DNA of 64,000 nucleotides, taken from positions 115,129-179,128 of the forward strand of contig LRSL01000069.1 of assembly GCA_001563335.1 (NCBI GenBank), given 5' to 3'. Position numbers and translations under genes: made by a program. Shown one piece after another: positions 17,225 through 25,665 of the stretch; positions within the stretch are counted from its first letter, which is position 1, and every line of letters starts with the position of its first letter. Under the pieces are notes generated by a model, which was not told the DNA's origin, did not search any database, and was given only the letters and a program-made list of their open reading frames with translations. This DNA is from Candidatus Thorarchaeota archaeon SMTZ1-45. GTDB lineage: Archaea > Asgardarchaeota > Thorarchaeia > Thorarchaeales > Thorarchaeaceae.

Positions 17225-18658
17225 CTAATCTTCGTACTCTACGATTGGTACGTTTCTAGTTACCCATTTTGTAAGTTTTTTCATGAACAACTCTGTATTC
17301 AGAATTGAGTAATGGCTTAAATCACCCTCTGACAAACTTACATCAACTGTTTCAATTATTGTGTCAGGTGCTTCTTTACCAGTGGTTTCTATAGTAAACC
17401 TAGCTAGAGGTTCAATATGTATACCCTCCACAAGGAAAACTCCAAAGATGAATACAGTCTTTGTCGACTTGATAACACGGAGTTCACACAATGGACTTGA
17501 CCTAGAATACTCACGAAGTCTGAGTCCTGACAAAATTATATCTTTAAGCTCTATATAGTTTGCAATTCGTTCTCTATGAATCTTCGAGGTGATTATTTCT
17601 GAAATTCGTTCATATTCACTTTTTGCCCCGCGGCCATGGGTAAGTTTAATGATATATTCTTCACCACTGAAGAAAAGTCCTGAAACTGTGGACTGTGCCT
17701 TCCATCTGAGATGTGTTTCATCATCCCAAGAAATATCAACCATCCATTTTTGTCCTGCAACATTCAGATAGGTTCCAGGTTCGAGTCGCTTCAAGTTCAA
17801 TCCCTTGCCACGAAGCAACATACGAATGTACCTCTCCTCATGGAACACAATGCTTTCATCCTTCTCCGAAACTGCTGGTAATAGCACTTCTAACTGGTAT
17901 AACCTCCCAGCATACAGTTTTTCGGGTGCAAGCAGCCCGTTAATCTCTTCTCCCGTCATTGTTCTTCCAAGTTGTCGTCTTACTTGTTTTGGACAGTCTA
18001 ATGGTAAGGTGATTCTCCAACATGCTCCATGATCAACAGCATTATCAATAGCTATTGGGCATCTGGACTTGTCGTGTTCAATGCCTACAGAAATTGATTT
18101 AGCCTCTTCAAAGAATTGAGCTATTCGTTTTGGTAGTTCTTCTGGGGTTGACCTTGCAGCCTTATATGAAACATATGGTTTCAAGAAGTCCAAATCTCCA
18201 AACTGGATGTCTTCAAAGACACTCCAAGTCACATAAGTGCCAGAGTCTGTGAACATAGGTCCACTTTGTATCATAGGCCATCGAAGAAGTGATATGAGAT
18301 CCGTGGTGTTCTCAAGAGTAACTATTTGAAGCACTTCTTCTCTTTCATCAATGAATTTGACTTGACATTCCCCTTTTGCCATCTCTAAGTATATAGTGAC
18401 TGGAGAAGGTCTGGACACGGATTCGATATACCTTCTTAAGGCATCCACCACCCGTTTGGAAAAGGTTTCTGTAAGTCGATTCGCTGACATGGGTCGAGTT
18501 CGATAGATCTCAGGGAAAGTCTGACGGACTGCCCGAAGATGGCTAACAAATGAACGCCCTTCGCCAATCAACTCCAAGAGTCCTGAGTCCACTGCTTGAT
18601 CATCACCCGGTCTTGAACTCCAGACCTCCACACCCGATTCAGTCTTTGAACCTGTCAT
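17225..18658 (-). CDS. Uncharacterised 477-residue protein
   Basis: I do not recognise this protein. It has no membrane segment, signal peptide or cysteine cluster. The N-terminal 100 residues are mostly helical (SANRLTETFSKRVVDALRRYIES); the rest alternates short strands and charged loops in a way that suggests several beta-rich domains, for example TYLNVAGQKWMVDISW near 305 and VFIFGVFLVEGIHIE near 412. It converges with the TIR-like gene on its left and is divergent from the TnpB gene on its right, 54 bp apart. Codon use looks like the surroundings. Confidence 0.7.
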   Translation of the reverse strand: MTGSKTESGVEVWSSRPGDDQAVDSGLLELIGEGRSFVSHLRAVRQTFPEIYRTRPMSANRLTETFSKRVVDALRRYIESVSRPSPVTIYLEMAKGECQVKFIDEREEVLQIVTLENTTDLISLLRWPMIQSGPMFTDSGTYVTWSVFEDIQFGDLDFLKPYVSYKAARSTPEELPKRIAQFFEEAKSISVGIEHDKSRCPIAIDNAVDHGACWRITLPLDCPKQVRRQLGRTMTGEEINGLLAPEKLYAGRLYQLEVLLPAVSEKDESIVFHEERYIRMLLRGKGLNLKRLEPGTYLNVAGQKWMVDISWDDETHLRWKAQSTVSGLFFSGEEYIIKLTHGRGAKSEYERISEIITSKIHRERIANYIELKDIILSGLRLREYSRSSPLCELRVIKSTKTVFIFGVFLVEGIHIEPLARFTIETTGKEAPDTIIETVDVSLSEGDLSHYSILNTELFMKKLTKWVTRNVPIVEYED

Positions 18659-18712
18659 GAGGATTTGAGGTAGTCTGATAATATCATCAAGACTCTGGTT
18701 TGTAAGTATCTC

Positions 18713-19555
18713 TTGACTGGTTTCAGCCCAGAGAAAACCATCTCTGCTCCGCCAATCATTAGCATTGTAGGAAAAAAGGCAACACTATTCCTCCCTTTCA
18801 TGTCTCCCAATGAACAGCTATTGAAAACCTCGCTTTCATCACTACCCACCCGGAAAAAACAGGCTGGAGTTGATAGAGGACTTAGATATGCTATGGTCGT
18901 GTCGATACAAAATGAAGATGATTCCTATCAAGAGGTTATGATTGGAAGACAAGAACTCTTTGAGAAAAGAGAAAGACTCAGACAACGTACTAGAGTATTG
19001 ATGTCTCAGATTGCTCTTAAAAAGAGCAACTGGGAAAGAAAACATCCTAATCAGCAATTTCCAGCTATTGTTCTGAAGAAAGAACAGGAGCTGGAATCAG
19101 TATGGCAAAAAGTCCGTCGATTAGATAAGGAAATTTCTCATCAGATAGCATCTGAAACCGTGTGGTTCTGTGAGTATCAAGGCGTGAAGACTATCTACTT
19201 TGAGGATCTTCGTTCTTTCCAAGGAAGGGGTGGTATGAAAAGACATAGCTGGAACCTCTCTACTAACCTCTGGGGAATGATGATAGATGGTGTACGATAC
19301 CGCCGAGAATCCATGGGACACAAGAATGGAGGAATCTGGCTGGTGAATCCAGCTTGGACTTCTCAAACATGTCATGTGTGTGGAACACACGGTAGGCGCG
19401 TGGACACTGAAGATTCCATTATCGAAGTGAAAGGGGGCGAGTATTTTCACTGTTTAAAATGTAATCAACATTACCACGCTGATGTGAACGCAGCAAGGAA
19501 CATAATGCAAATCAAACAATCAAAACCCAGTGTCGTTCCTGGGCGGACTTCTTGA
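18713..19555 (+). mobile_element. tnpB: Short TnpB-like RNA-guided nuclease (IS200/IS605 family)
   Basis: 280 residues from a TTG start, against 370-420 for typical TnpB. All RuvC parts are visible: GVDRGLRYAMVV (RuvC-I Asp, about 53), IYFEDLRSFQG (RuvC-II Glu, about 165), a zinc ribbon with CHVCG and CLKCN (about 222-250) and HADVNAARNI (RuvC-III Asp, about 257). The frame is closed upstream by a stop at 18671, so the N-terminal wedge/recognition domain is much shorter than usual. It may be a truncated remnant or a compact form. No tnpA transposase lies beside it, and I could not place element ends or a guide RNA. Confidence 0.85.
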
Positions 19556-19715
19556 AACCTAGTTTGTCCAACTAACAATGAACGAATCGAAGCCCACCTC
19601 CCAACCAAGAATCAACAATTGATTTGATGAAGTTTCGAAGTACCAAAGAATTCAAGAGTACTTCTTATATCAAAGCGCAAAGCCGACTAGTCATAGAGAC
19701 CGGACAAATTTCCGT

Positions 19716-19834
19716 GCGGGAGTTGCCAAGCCCGGTCAAAGGCGGCGGACTTAAGATCGCATGAAATAAAGGGGTCATGTGAATAGGCTATCCGCTCTCG
19801 TAGGAGTCCGCGGGTTCGAATCCCGCCTCCCGCA
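19716..19834 (+). tRNA. tRNA-Leu (TAA) with 37/38 intron
   Basis: Acceptor GCGGGAG pairs with CTCCCGC. The anticodon arm is GCGGA-CTTAAGA-TCCGC after removal of a 34-nt intron (19756-19789), which leaves an 85-nt class II tRNA with a long variable arm. T-arm GCGGG-TTCGAAT-CCCGC. CCA is not encoded, unlike every other complete tRNA in the window. A diverged, 3'-truncated copy lies 4 kb upstream, and the sequence before both copies (ACCAAAGA-TT-AAGAGTA) is also similar, so a segment larger than the tRNA was duplicated. Confidence 0.95.
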
Positions 19835-19980
19835 CTCTATCAAATTGTATGATTGAAACTTTGTCTTGGCGCTTATCACGAATGATAAGACCATGTTCGA
19901 TGAGAATGTGTTCTGCACCAACCATGTGTTTGAGTCCACATGCCAATTTCTAAAAGGACATCGAACTTGTCGTCCTCAGT

Positions 19981-20544
19981 ATGCCTATTCAAGCCTTACT
20001 CACATCTGCAGGACTAGTCCTACTGATGGAGTTAGGCGACAAGACAATGCTCACTACAATGTGTCTCAGCGCACAATATAGAAGACCAGGGCTGGTGCTT
20101 CTTGCCACAATGACCGCATTGGCAACATCATCAATCATCGCGGTAATTCTGGGATATGTTCTCTCCACTACTCTTCCCCTTGAAATCATTACATATGTGT
20201 CTGGATTATTGTTTGTTGGTCTTGGTATCTATACACTCATTAAAGCCAACTCTGAGGTACCAGACACCTGTGATAATCCTGGTACTTTGTTTGGAATGTT
20301 CTCACTAATCTTATTGTCTGAACTTGGTGACAAAAGTCAAATCACAATACTTGCTCTAGCTGCGCAATCTTCCTTTGCAATATTGGTATTCATAGGATCC
20401 ATGATTGGCTTTCTGTTTGTAAACTCTCTTGCTGTTACAGCTGGAAACCATGTCGCTGAGCGCATTCCTCTTAAGATTGTGAGAAGAGCTGTTGGATTCA
20501 TCTTCATATTATTTGGTTCTCTCGTAGTACTAGGCATTCTCTAA
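19981..20544 (+). CDS. UPF0016/GDT1 family cation transporter
   Basis: 187 residues with six predicted membrane spans arranged as two homologous halves. Each half carries the family signature: MELGDKTMLT (about 16-25) and SELGDKSQIT (about 112-121). GDT1/TMEM165/MneA proteins move Ca2+ or Mn2+ across membranes in exchange for protons, with the acidic residues of the two E-x-G-D motifs binding the ion. The ATG at 19981 gives a start just before the first span. It stands alone between tRNA-Leu and gatD on the same strand. Confidence 0.93.
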   Translation: MPIQALLTSAGLVLLMELGDKTMLTTMCLSAQYRRPGLVLLATMTALATSSIIAVILGYVLSTTLPLEIITYVSGLLFVGLGIYTLIKANSEVPDTCDNPGTLFGMFSLILLSELGDKSQITILALAAQSSFAILVFIGSMIGFLFVNSLAVTAGNHVAERIPLKIVRRAVGFIFILFGSLVVLGIL

Positions 20545-20621
20545 TCTTCACATTCTCTGATAACGAAGCCTTTTATGACTCATCTCACCTCATTGAGTTC
20601 GAACTTGAGGTGAGAACATAG

Positions 20622-21971
20622 GTGAGTCTTGATGATTCGGGCTACAGTGGTCTGGTTCTTGATAAGCTCTCTACTTCCAATATCAAATTTGGAGATACGA
20701 TTCTTGTTAAGATAAATGAAGAGGAGTATATCGGAGTACTCATGCCTCGAAGTCAAGTTGGCAGTGATCAATTCCATCTTGTTCTCAAGCTTGAAAGCGG
20801 CTATAATATTGGCATAAAACTAAATCAAGATACTCAAGTACGCAAAATTAAGACTGGTAAGAAGAAACAAACAGTTTCTACAGAAAAGAGACCTGTTACA
20901 AAGGACTTGCCCATAGCTTCAATCCTAAGTACAGGAGGCACAATTGCTAGCAAAGTGGACTATCAGACCGGTGCAGTTAACCCAGCATTGTCAGCACAAG
21001 ACCTCTATGATACTGTGCCAGAACTTGGCAATTATGCTATAGTTCGTGCAAAAGTTATCATGAGTATACTCTCTGAGAATATCCGACCAAATGATTGGAC
21101 CAAGATTGCTCGAAGTGTAGCTGCTGAAATCAAAGCTGGATCAGATGGGGTTGTGATTGCACACGGAACAGACACACTTGGATTCACTGCAGCAGCACTG
21201 TCATTTGCACTTCAAGATCTTCCAGTTCCAGTTGTTTTAGTCGGGTCACAAAGATCCTCTGATCGTCCATCTTCAGATGCTGCTATGAATCTGATTGGTG
21301 CTATTAACTTGGCCACAAGAGCTGATGCTGCAGATGTCTTTGTGTTGATGCATGCAGAAACAAGTGATAGCTATCTTCATGCTCATCTAGGAACACGGAC
21401 TAGAAAACTCCACACAAGTCGTCGTGATGCCTTTCAGTCAGTCAATAGCTATCCCTTCTATCGTGTGAGCGGAGAAAATGTTCTGGAACTCTGTTCTCCT
21501 TTACGACGAAGAAACACTGAAAGAAAACTCAACCTGAAACCCAAATTCGAGGAAAAAGTAGCTCTTGTAAAGACCAATCCAAGCATTGAAGCCTCACTAA
21601 TCGATTTGTTTGTAGAAATAGGATACAAAGGAATATTGATTGAGGGTACTGGTTTAGGACATGCTCCAGACCGTCTTCAACCATCAATCAAGAAGGCAAT
21701 TGATGCAGGAATCATTATCGCGATGTCAAGCCAGTGTCTATTCGGACGTATAAACATGAATGTCTATCGATCAGGAGTTGAACTTCTTGACATCGGAGTT
21801 ATCCCCTGCGAAGACATGTTCCCAGAAACTGCACTGGTGAAGCTCATGTGGGTCTTGGCAAACAGCAAAGACCAAGACTCTGCAAAACACCTCTTCTCGA
21901 AGCCTCTTGCAGGAGAGATTGACATGCGCAGTGAGGAATCTGAGTACGTCAAAAGTCTTGGAGGGCATTGA
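20622..21971 (+). CDS. gatD: Glutamyl-tRNA(Gln) amidotransferase subunit D
   Basis: 449 residues from a GTG start with AGGTGAG near it. GatD is the asparaginase-type subunit that makes ammonia from glutamine for the archaeal GatDE complex, which converts Glu-tRNA(Gln) to Gln-tRNA(Gln). An N-terminal small barrel (about 10-75, VKINEEEYIGVLMPR) is followed by the asparaginase domain with the catalytic threonines in SILSTGGTIAS (about 104-114) and GVVIAHGTDTLGFTA (about 183-197). Length is full. Its stop lies 1 bp before the gatE start, so the pair is a tight operon. Confidence 0.97.
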   Translation: MSLDDSGYSGLVLDKLSTSNIKFGDTILVKINEEEYIGVLMPRSQVGSDQFHLVLKLESGYNIGIKLNQDTQVRKIKTGKKKQTVSTEKRPVTKDLPIASILSTGGTIASKVDYQTGAVNPALSAQDLYDTVPELGNYAIVRAKVIMSILSENIRPNDWTKIARSVAAEIKAGSDGVVIAHGTDTLGFTAAALSFALQDLPVPVVLVGSQRSSDRPSSDAAMNLIGAINLATRADAADVFVLMHAETSDSYLHAHLGTRTRKLHTSRRDAFQSVNSYPFYRVSGENVLELCSPLRRRNTERKLNLKPKFEEKVALVKTNPSIEASLIDLFVEIGYKGILIEGTGLGHAPDRLQPSIKKAIDAGIIIAMSSQCLFGRINMNVYRSGVELLDIGVIPCEDMFPETALVKLMWVLANSKDQDSAKHLFSKPLAGEIDMRSEESEYVKSLGGH

Positions 21972-21972
21972 G

Positions 21973-23889
21973 TTGTCTGAAGAGAACAAGTTTAGAAAAC
22001 TGGGACTAATGGTGGGTCTCGAACTTCATCAACAATTGAACACCCAACGCAAGCTGTTTTGTCATTGCCCCACAATAGTCCGTGATGAGGAGCCAGATGG
22101 GAAATTTATACGAAGATTACGCCCGACCCAAAGTGAGATGGGCGAGATTGATCCCGCTGCGCTCTTCGAATTTCAAAGACAAAAACGATTTTGTTACGAG
22201 TATTACAATGATACCACTTGTCTAGTAGAAACTGATGAAGAGCCTCCTCATGATCTCTGTGAAGAGGCTGTCGATATTTGTTTGACAATAGCTGAATTTC
22301 TAAAGTCGAAACCTGTGGATGAAATACATCCCATGAGAAAGATCGTAATAGACGGGTCCAATACAACTGGTTTTCAACGTACAACAATCATTGCAAACGG
22401 AGGACAAGTTATTGTTGGGGAGAAAACAATTGGAATTCAGACAATCTGTCTTGAAGAGGACGCAGCAAGAAAGATAGCTGATGATGAAGATAACAACATG
22501 AGAGTATACAGGCTTGATCGTCTTGGTATTCCACTAATTGAGGTCGCCACTGATCCTGACATTCAAACTCCCGAAGAAGCACAAGAGGTCGCTCTTGCAT
22601 TGGGTCTTCTCCTAAGGTCCACAGGGAATGTCAAACGAGGACTCGGTACAATTCGTCAAGATGTTAACGTATCAATCAAAGATGGAGCTATCATAGAAAT
22701 CAAGGGATTTCAACAGATTGACATGCTCGCAAAACTTGTTGAGTTTGAAGCTCAAAGACAAGAGAAACTGATTGAAATTAGGGATATTTTGAAGACTCGG
22801 GGTGTTTCTGTAAATGATATCAAACCAAAATTAGTCGACATAACCACAGTTTTCGAAAAAAGTGAATCAAAAGTCATCAAAAACGCCCGAAAGTCAGGTG
22901 GTGCTGTATACGCTGTAAAACTGCCTGGTTTTGCCAACATCATTGGGATTGAAATTCAACCAAATCGACGACTCGGAACTGAACTATCTGACTATGCCAA
23001 GTTCTGGGGTGGAGTTGGAGGGATATTCCATACAGATGAACTTCCCAAGTATGGAATCACTGAATCAGATGTTTCAAAACTACGAAAAACAGTCAATGCC
23101 AGCGAAAAAGATGCGGTTGTACTTGTTGCATCATCTAAAGAACAATGCAATGATGCTCTAGAAGCAGTGGTCAAAAGAGCTAAAGAGGCAGTCATAGGAG
23201 TTCCAGCGGAAACAAGAACTCCACTCCCTGATGCCACATCAAAATATGCAAGACCCCGGCCTGGATCATCTCGCATGTATCCTGAAACAGACGTAAGACC
23301 AGTAAAAATCACTGAATCCCGCTTGAGAAAAGTCCGGAGGGACATGCCTGAAACTATTGAGAATCGCGAGAAACGATTCATCAAAGAATATGAATTAAGC
23401 CCAGATCTTGCACACCAAATTACCCGTTCTCAAAATCTTGATCTCTTTGAACAGATAATAAAAGAAACTGAAGTTTCTCCAACATTGATTGCAGCGACCT
23501 TAGAAAATACAGTAATTAGTCTTCATAGAGACCAAGTTCCTACCGAGAATCTTGATGACACCCACTTTCTTGAGATGTTCAAATCAATCTCAAAGAAAGC
23601 GATATCATCCGAGGCTATTCCCTTGATACTTACATTCTTTGCTAATCACCCAAGATTGAGCATTGAGATGGCAATAGAATCAACTGGCTTAGGTATGGCG
23701 ACTAGTAATGAAGTTGAAGATATTGTTAAGAAAATAGTAGCTGAGCGAAAAGATTTCATTCGAGAGCAAGGAGAACGATCAATAGGTGGACTCATGGGCA
23801 TAGCTATGCAAGAACTGCGTGGCAAGGCTGACGGTAAGAAGGTCAAAGAGTTGCTTACAATAGAAATTCAAAAACTACTCAAATTATAG
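21973..23889 (+). CDS. gatE: Glutamyl-tRNA(Gln) amidotransferase subunit E
   Basis: 638 residues from a TTG start just after the gatD stop; the frame is open further upstream inside gatD but the conserved start is SEENKFRKLGLMVGLELHQQL. GatE binds and phosphorylates Glu-tRNA(Gln) and receives ammonia from GatD. The cradle domain (about 10-270) contains GLELHQQL, IDGSNTTGFQRT and RLGIPLIEVATDPD; an AspRS-like insertion (about 290-420) specific to GatE follows, then PRPGSSRMYPETDV and the helical plus YqeY-like tail. Both subunits are complete, so glutaminyl-tRNA is made by transamidation in this organism. Confidence 0.97.
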   Translation: MSEENKFRKLGLMVGLELHQQLNTQRKLFCHCPTIVRDEEPDGKFIRRLRPTQSEMGEIDPAALFEFQRQKRFCYEYYNDTTCLVETDEEPPHDLCEEAVDICLTIAEFLKSKPVDEIHPMRKIVIDGSNTTGFQRTTIIANGGQVIVGEKTIGIQTICLEEDAARKIADDEDNNMRVYRLDRLGIPLIEVATDPDIQTPEEAQEVALALGLLLRSTGNVKRGLGTIRQDVNVSIKDGAIIEIKGFQQIDMLAKLVEFEAQRQEKLIEIRDILKTRGVSVNDIKPKLVDITTVFEKSESKVIKNARKSGGAVYAVKLPGFANIIGIEIQPNRRLGTELSDYAKFWGGVGGIFHTDELPKYGITESDVSKLRKTVNASEKDAVVLVASSKEQCNDALEAVVKRAKEAVIGVPAETRTPLPDATSKYARPRPGSSRMYPETDVRPVKITESRLRKVRRDMPETIENREKRFIKEYELSPDLAHQITRSQNLDLFEQIIKETEVSPTLIAATLENTVISLHRDQVPTENLDDTHFLEMFKSISKKAISSEAIPLILTFFANHPRLSIEMAIESTGLGMATSNEVEDIVKKIVAERKDFIREQGERSIGGLMGIAMQELRGKADGKKVKELLTIEIQKLLKL

Positions 23890-24032
23890 ATATTCAGTGA
23901 AAGCAGCTTGCATATTTCAGGAAACTCAAGGATAAGGTTAATTAGAGGAATCCAGAGTGCTCCTTTACCAGACTTCGTTACTAGTGCAAAAGTGCCGCAG
24001 TGGCCTAGCCTGGTTAGGGCGCGAGACTCATA

Positions 24033-24089
24033 ATCTTCTTGGGTTTACCAAGATATGATCGGGGTCATTGAGACCGCGCCTGATGAGGC
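24033..24089 (+). other. Intron 1 of tRNA-Met (37/38)
   Basis: 57 nt with three small hairpins: TCTTGG/CCAAGA, GGTC/GACC and GCC/GGC. It shares GGGGTCAT with the tRNA-Leu intron. Confidence 0.75.
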
Positions 24090-24111
24090 ATCTCGAAGTC
24101 GTGGGCTCGAA

Positions 24112-24141
24112 ACTCTGTCACACTTCGTGATAGAGAGATCA
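24112..24141 (+). other. Intron 2 of tRNA-Met (T-loop)
   Basis: 30 nt inside the T-loop at about 59/60, folding as a nine-base-pair hairpin with one G-U. Exact cut sites can shift by one base. Confidence 0.75.
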
Positions 24142-24185
24142 TCCCACCTGCGGCACCAGCTCATTGTTAGTTGCTCAATATATTA

Positions 24186-24971
24186 CTATAAAGTCCATGC
24201 TAATTCTACAATTGTGAAGCTATAAAGAATCATAGATATTGTGACCCAATATAGTACAAACCACACGATATACCTGAGTGGTTTTCCTTTCGATAGTATT
24301 CTATATTTGTCCATAAAATTGAAAATGGACACTCTTGGTAGAAGAAATGGAGTTCGTTTACAATAGTCGATGTATTCAACTCCAAACTTATTCGTAAGCC
24401 CAATCTCTTCAAAATCAGCAACGACAATAAGTATGAATGATACAAGTGACCATGAAAGAATATCTCCGGGTCTTACTCCACTCCATTGTGCTGAATAACT
24501 AATATTGAACAGAGCAAGGGGAAGAAGAAACATGATGATACCAAGATGCTGTGGATGTCTCACCCAACGATAAGGACCCGAAGTAATGAATTGAACACCA
24601 TTTGAAATTCTTCGAGTCATCTCAACAAAGGAACGAATCAAAAGTGCTAGTCCCAGAAAAAAGACTATTCCTTGAACAGTGTATATTATTACTGCAACCA
24701 ATGGGTCAATATCCGGTATCCAAATACCTCCCCATTCTGAATAGTAGGGAAAGATGAATCCTATGAAAAACCAAGCAGTATACCATGCTGGTAATAACCA
24801 TAACATGGGTGTTAGAATCCCAGCAACTACAGGAAGATATGTGAACACAGAAGCAATAGCAACTAATAGACGACCAATCAGTCTGTTCCTTTGACTGCTT
24901 GTCAACGCACTTCCAACCTCCAGAATCATTACTTTTCTACTGCAGAATAAATGTAGCTGGAAGTACCTCAT
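24186..24971 (-). CDS. Isoprenylcysteine carboxyl methyltransferase-like membrane protein
   Basis: 261 residues from the ATG at 24971, or 247 from the one at 24929 (MILEVGS), which better fits the start of the hydrophobic region. Five or six membrane spans are predicted. The diagnostic region at about 125-210 has SGPYRWVRHPQHLG, then a hydrophobic stretch and EEIGLTNKFGVEYIDYCKRTPFLLP, which matches the S-adenosylmethionine-binding motif of the ICMT/PEMT/NnrU-type membrane methyltransferases. The substrate cannot be deduced. It lies convergent with the tRNA-Met gene and divergent from a small conserved gene. Confidence 0.8.
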   Translation of the reverse strand: MRYFQLHLFCSRKVMILEVGSALTSSQRNRLIGRLLVAIASVFTYLPVVAGILTPMLWLLPAWYTAWFFIGFIFPYYSEWGGIWIPDIDPLVAVIIYTVQGIVFFLGLALLIRSFVEMTRRISNGVQFITSGPYRWVRHPQHLGIIMFLLPLALFNISYSAQWSGVRPGDILSWSLVSFILIVVADFEEIGLTNKFGVEYIDYCKRTPFLLPRVSIFNFMDKYRILSKGKPLRYIVWFVLYWVTISMILYSFTIVELAWTL

Positions 24972-25023
24972 CTGTTGTTTCTCTCATGACGGGGTTATTA
25001 GGAATTAATCTACACTTAACATT

Positions 25024-25236
25024 ATGAAGAAAGAAAAGTGGAAATTGGTAGGCGGACGTGTCTATAGACTTGTGGAAGTCTTTGACAACATACTTGATGC
25101 AACATTACAAGCTAGAGAGTTGAAAGAGAATAATCACGTGTTTCTCTCAAAGCTAGAAAAAAATCAATGGGCTGTTTATCATAGACCTAAGGATCTTAAT
25201 ATTGAATGCACTCCCAAACACTTCAATATAGTATAG
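25024..25236 (+). CDS. Small conserved protein, paralogue of the gene at 29224
   Basis: 70 residues, ATG start. No known family recognised. It shares a clear pattern with the 67-residue product at 29224-29427: W-x-L-V-x-G at the start, Y-x-L at about 14, an alanine-rich helix leading to L-x-x-N, and WA-x-Y-x-RPK near the C-terminus. The predicted order, strand-helix-strand-strand, suggests a small alpha/beta domain. It is followed by another short gene 51 bp later. Confidence 0.7.
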   Translation: MKKEKWKLVGGRVYRLVEVFDNILDATLQARELKENNHVFLSKLEKNQWAVYHRPKDLNIECTPKHFNIV

Positions 25237-25287
25237 ACTACTTTCATTTCCATTGGGACTTAATAGATTCTAAAAGAACATAGAACC

Positions 25288-25599
25288 ATGACAATCGACC
25301 CAATGGTAACGGAAAATGGCATTGAGAATAGAAGAATCAGGATTGAATCATTGGGTAGAATTATCAAACAGCTTCAACGCCCACACTTTGAAAAACTCAT
25401 ACGAGAATCTATCATTTCAGGAATCATTGATATCACAGACTGGACAATTGAGGCTGTGAGAGCATTGCTAAAGGTCTGTGCAGAAAAGAACCTCAAAATC
25501 ACTCTGAAAGATGGCACAAGATACATCATGCTGGTCAAATATCCAAAAGACCAAATGCTAGAATCACTTGCAAATGCTATCAAGTCTGGCGAGTGGTAA
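25288..25599 (+). CDS. Uncharacterised small protein
   Basis: 103 residues, ATG start. Not recognised. It reads as three helices (IESLGRIIKQLQRPHFEKLI; TIEAVRALLKVCAEK; DQMLESLANAIK) with two short strands (LKITLKDG and RYIMLVKYP) between the second and third. No cysteines in motif form and no membrane segment. It lies between a small conserved gene and pgk on the same strand, 66 bp before pgk. Confidence 0.65.
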   Translation: MTIDPMVTENGIENRRIRIESLGRIIKQLQRPHFEKLIRESIISGIIDITDWTIEAVRALLKVCAEKNLKITLKDGTRYIMLVKYPKDQMLESLANAIKSGEW

Positions 25600-25665
25600 A
25601 CCCACCTCAAAACCCTTGAAAATCTCTTTATTGCCGCATAGCTTGAAACAAAGCAGGTGATAACA

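Larger units (their letters stand above)
23994..24158 (+). tRNA. tRNA-Met (CAT, elongator type) with two introns
   Basis: Acceptor GCCGCAG pairs with CTGCGGC; CCA is encoded at 24156-24158. Anticodon arm CGAGA-CTCATAA-TCTCG forms after removing a 57-nt intron at 37/38 (24033-24089). The T-stem GTGGG/CCCAC encloses a 37-base loop rather than 7; removing 30 nt (24112-24141) leaves the normal loop CTCGAAT. The removed piece is a hairpin, CTCTGTCAC with GTGATAGAG. Together the introns total 87 nt and the spliced body is 75 nt. The CAT anticodon could also be initiator or Ile2, but the acceptor and the ACTCATAATC context favour elongator Met. Confidence 0.9.

Noticed and set aside
24033..24089. 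C/D box RNA encoded in the tRNA-Met intron
   Set aside because: CTGATGA occurs near the 3' end, but box order and spacing are wrong for a C/D RNA.
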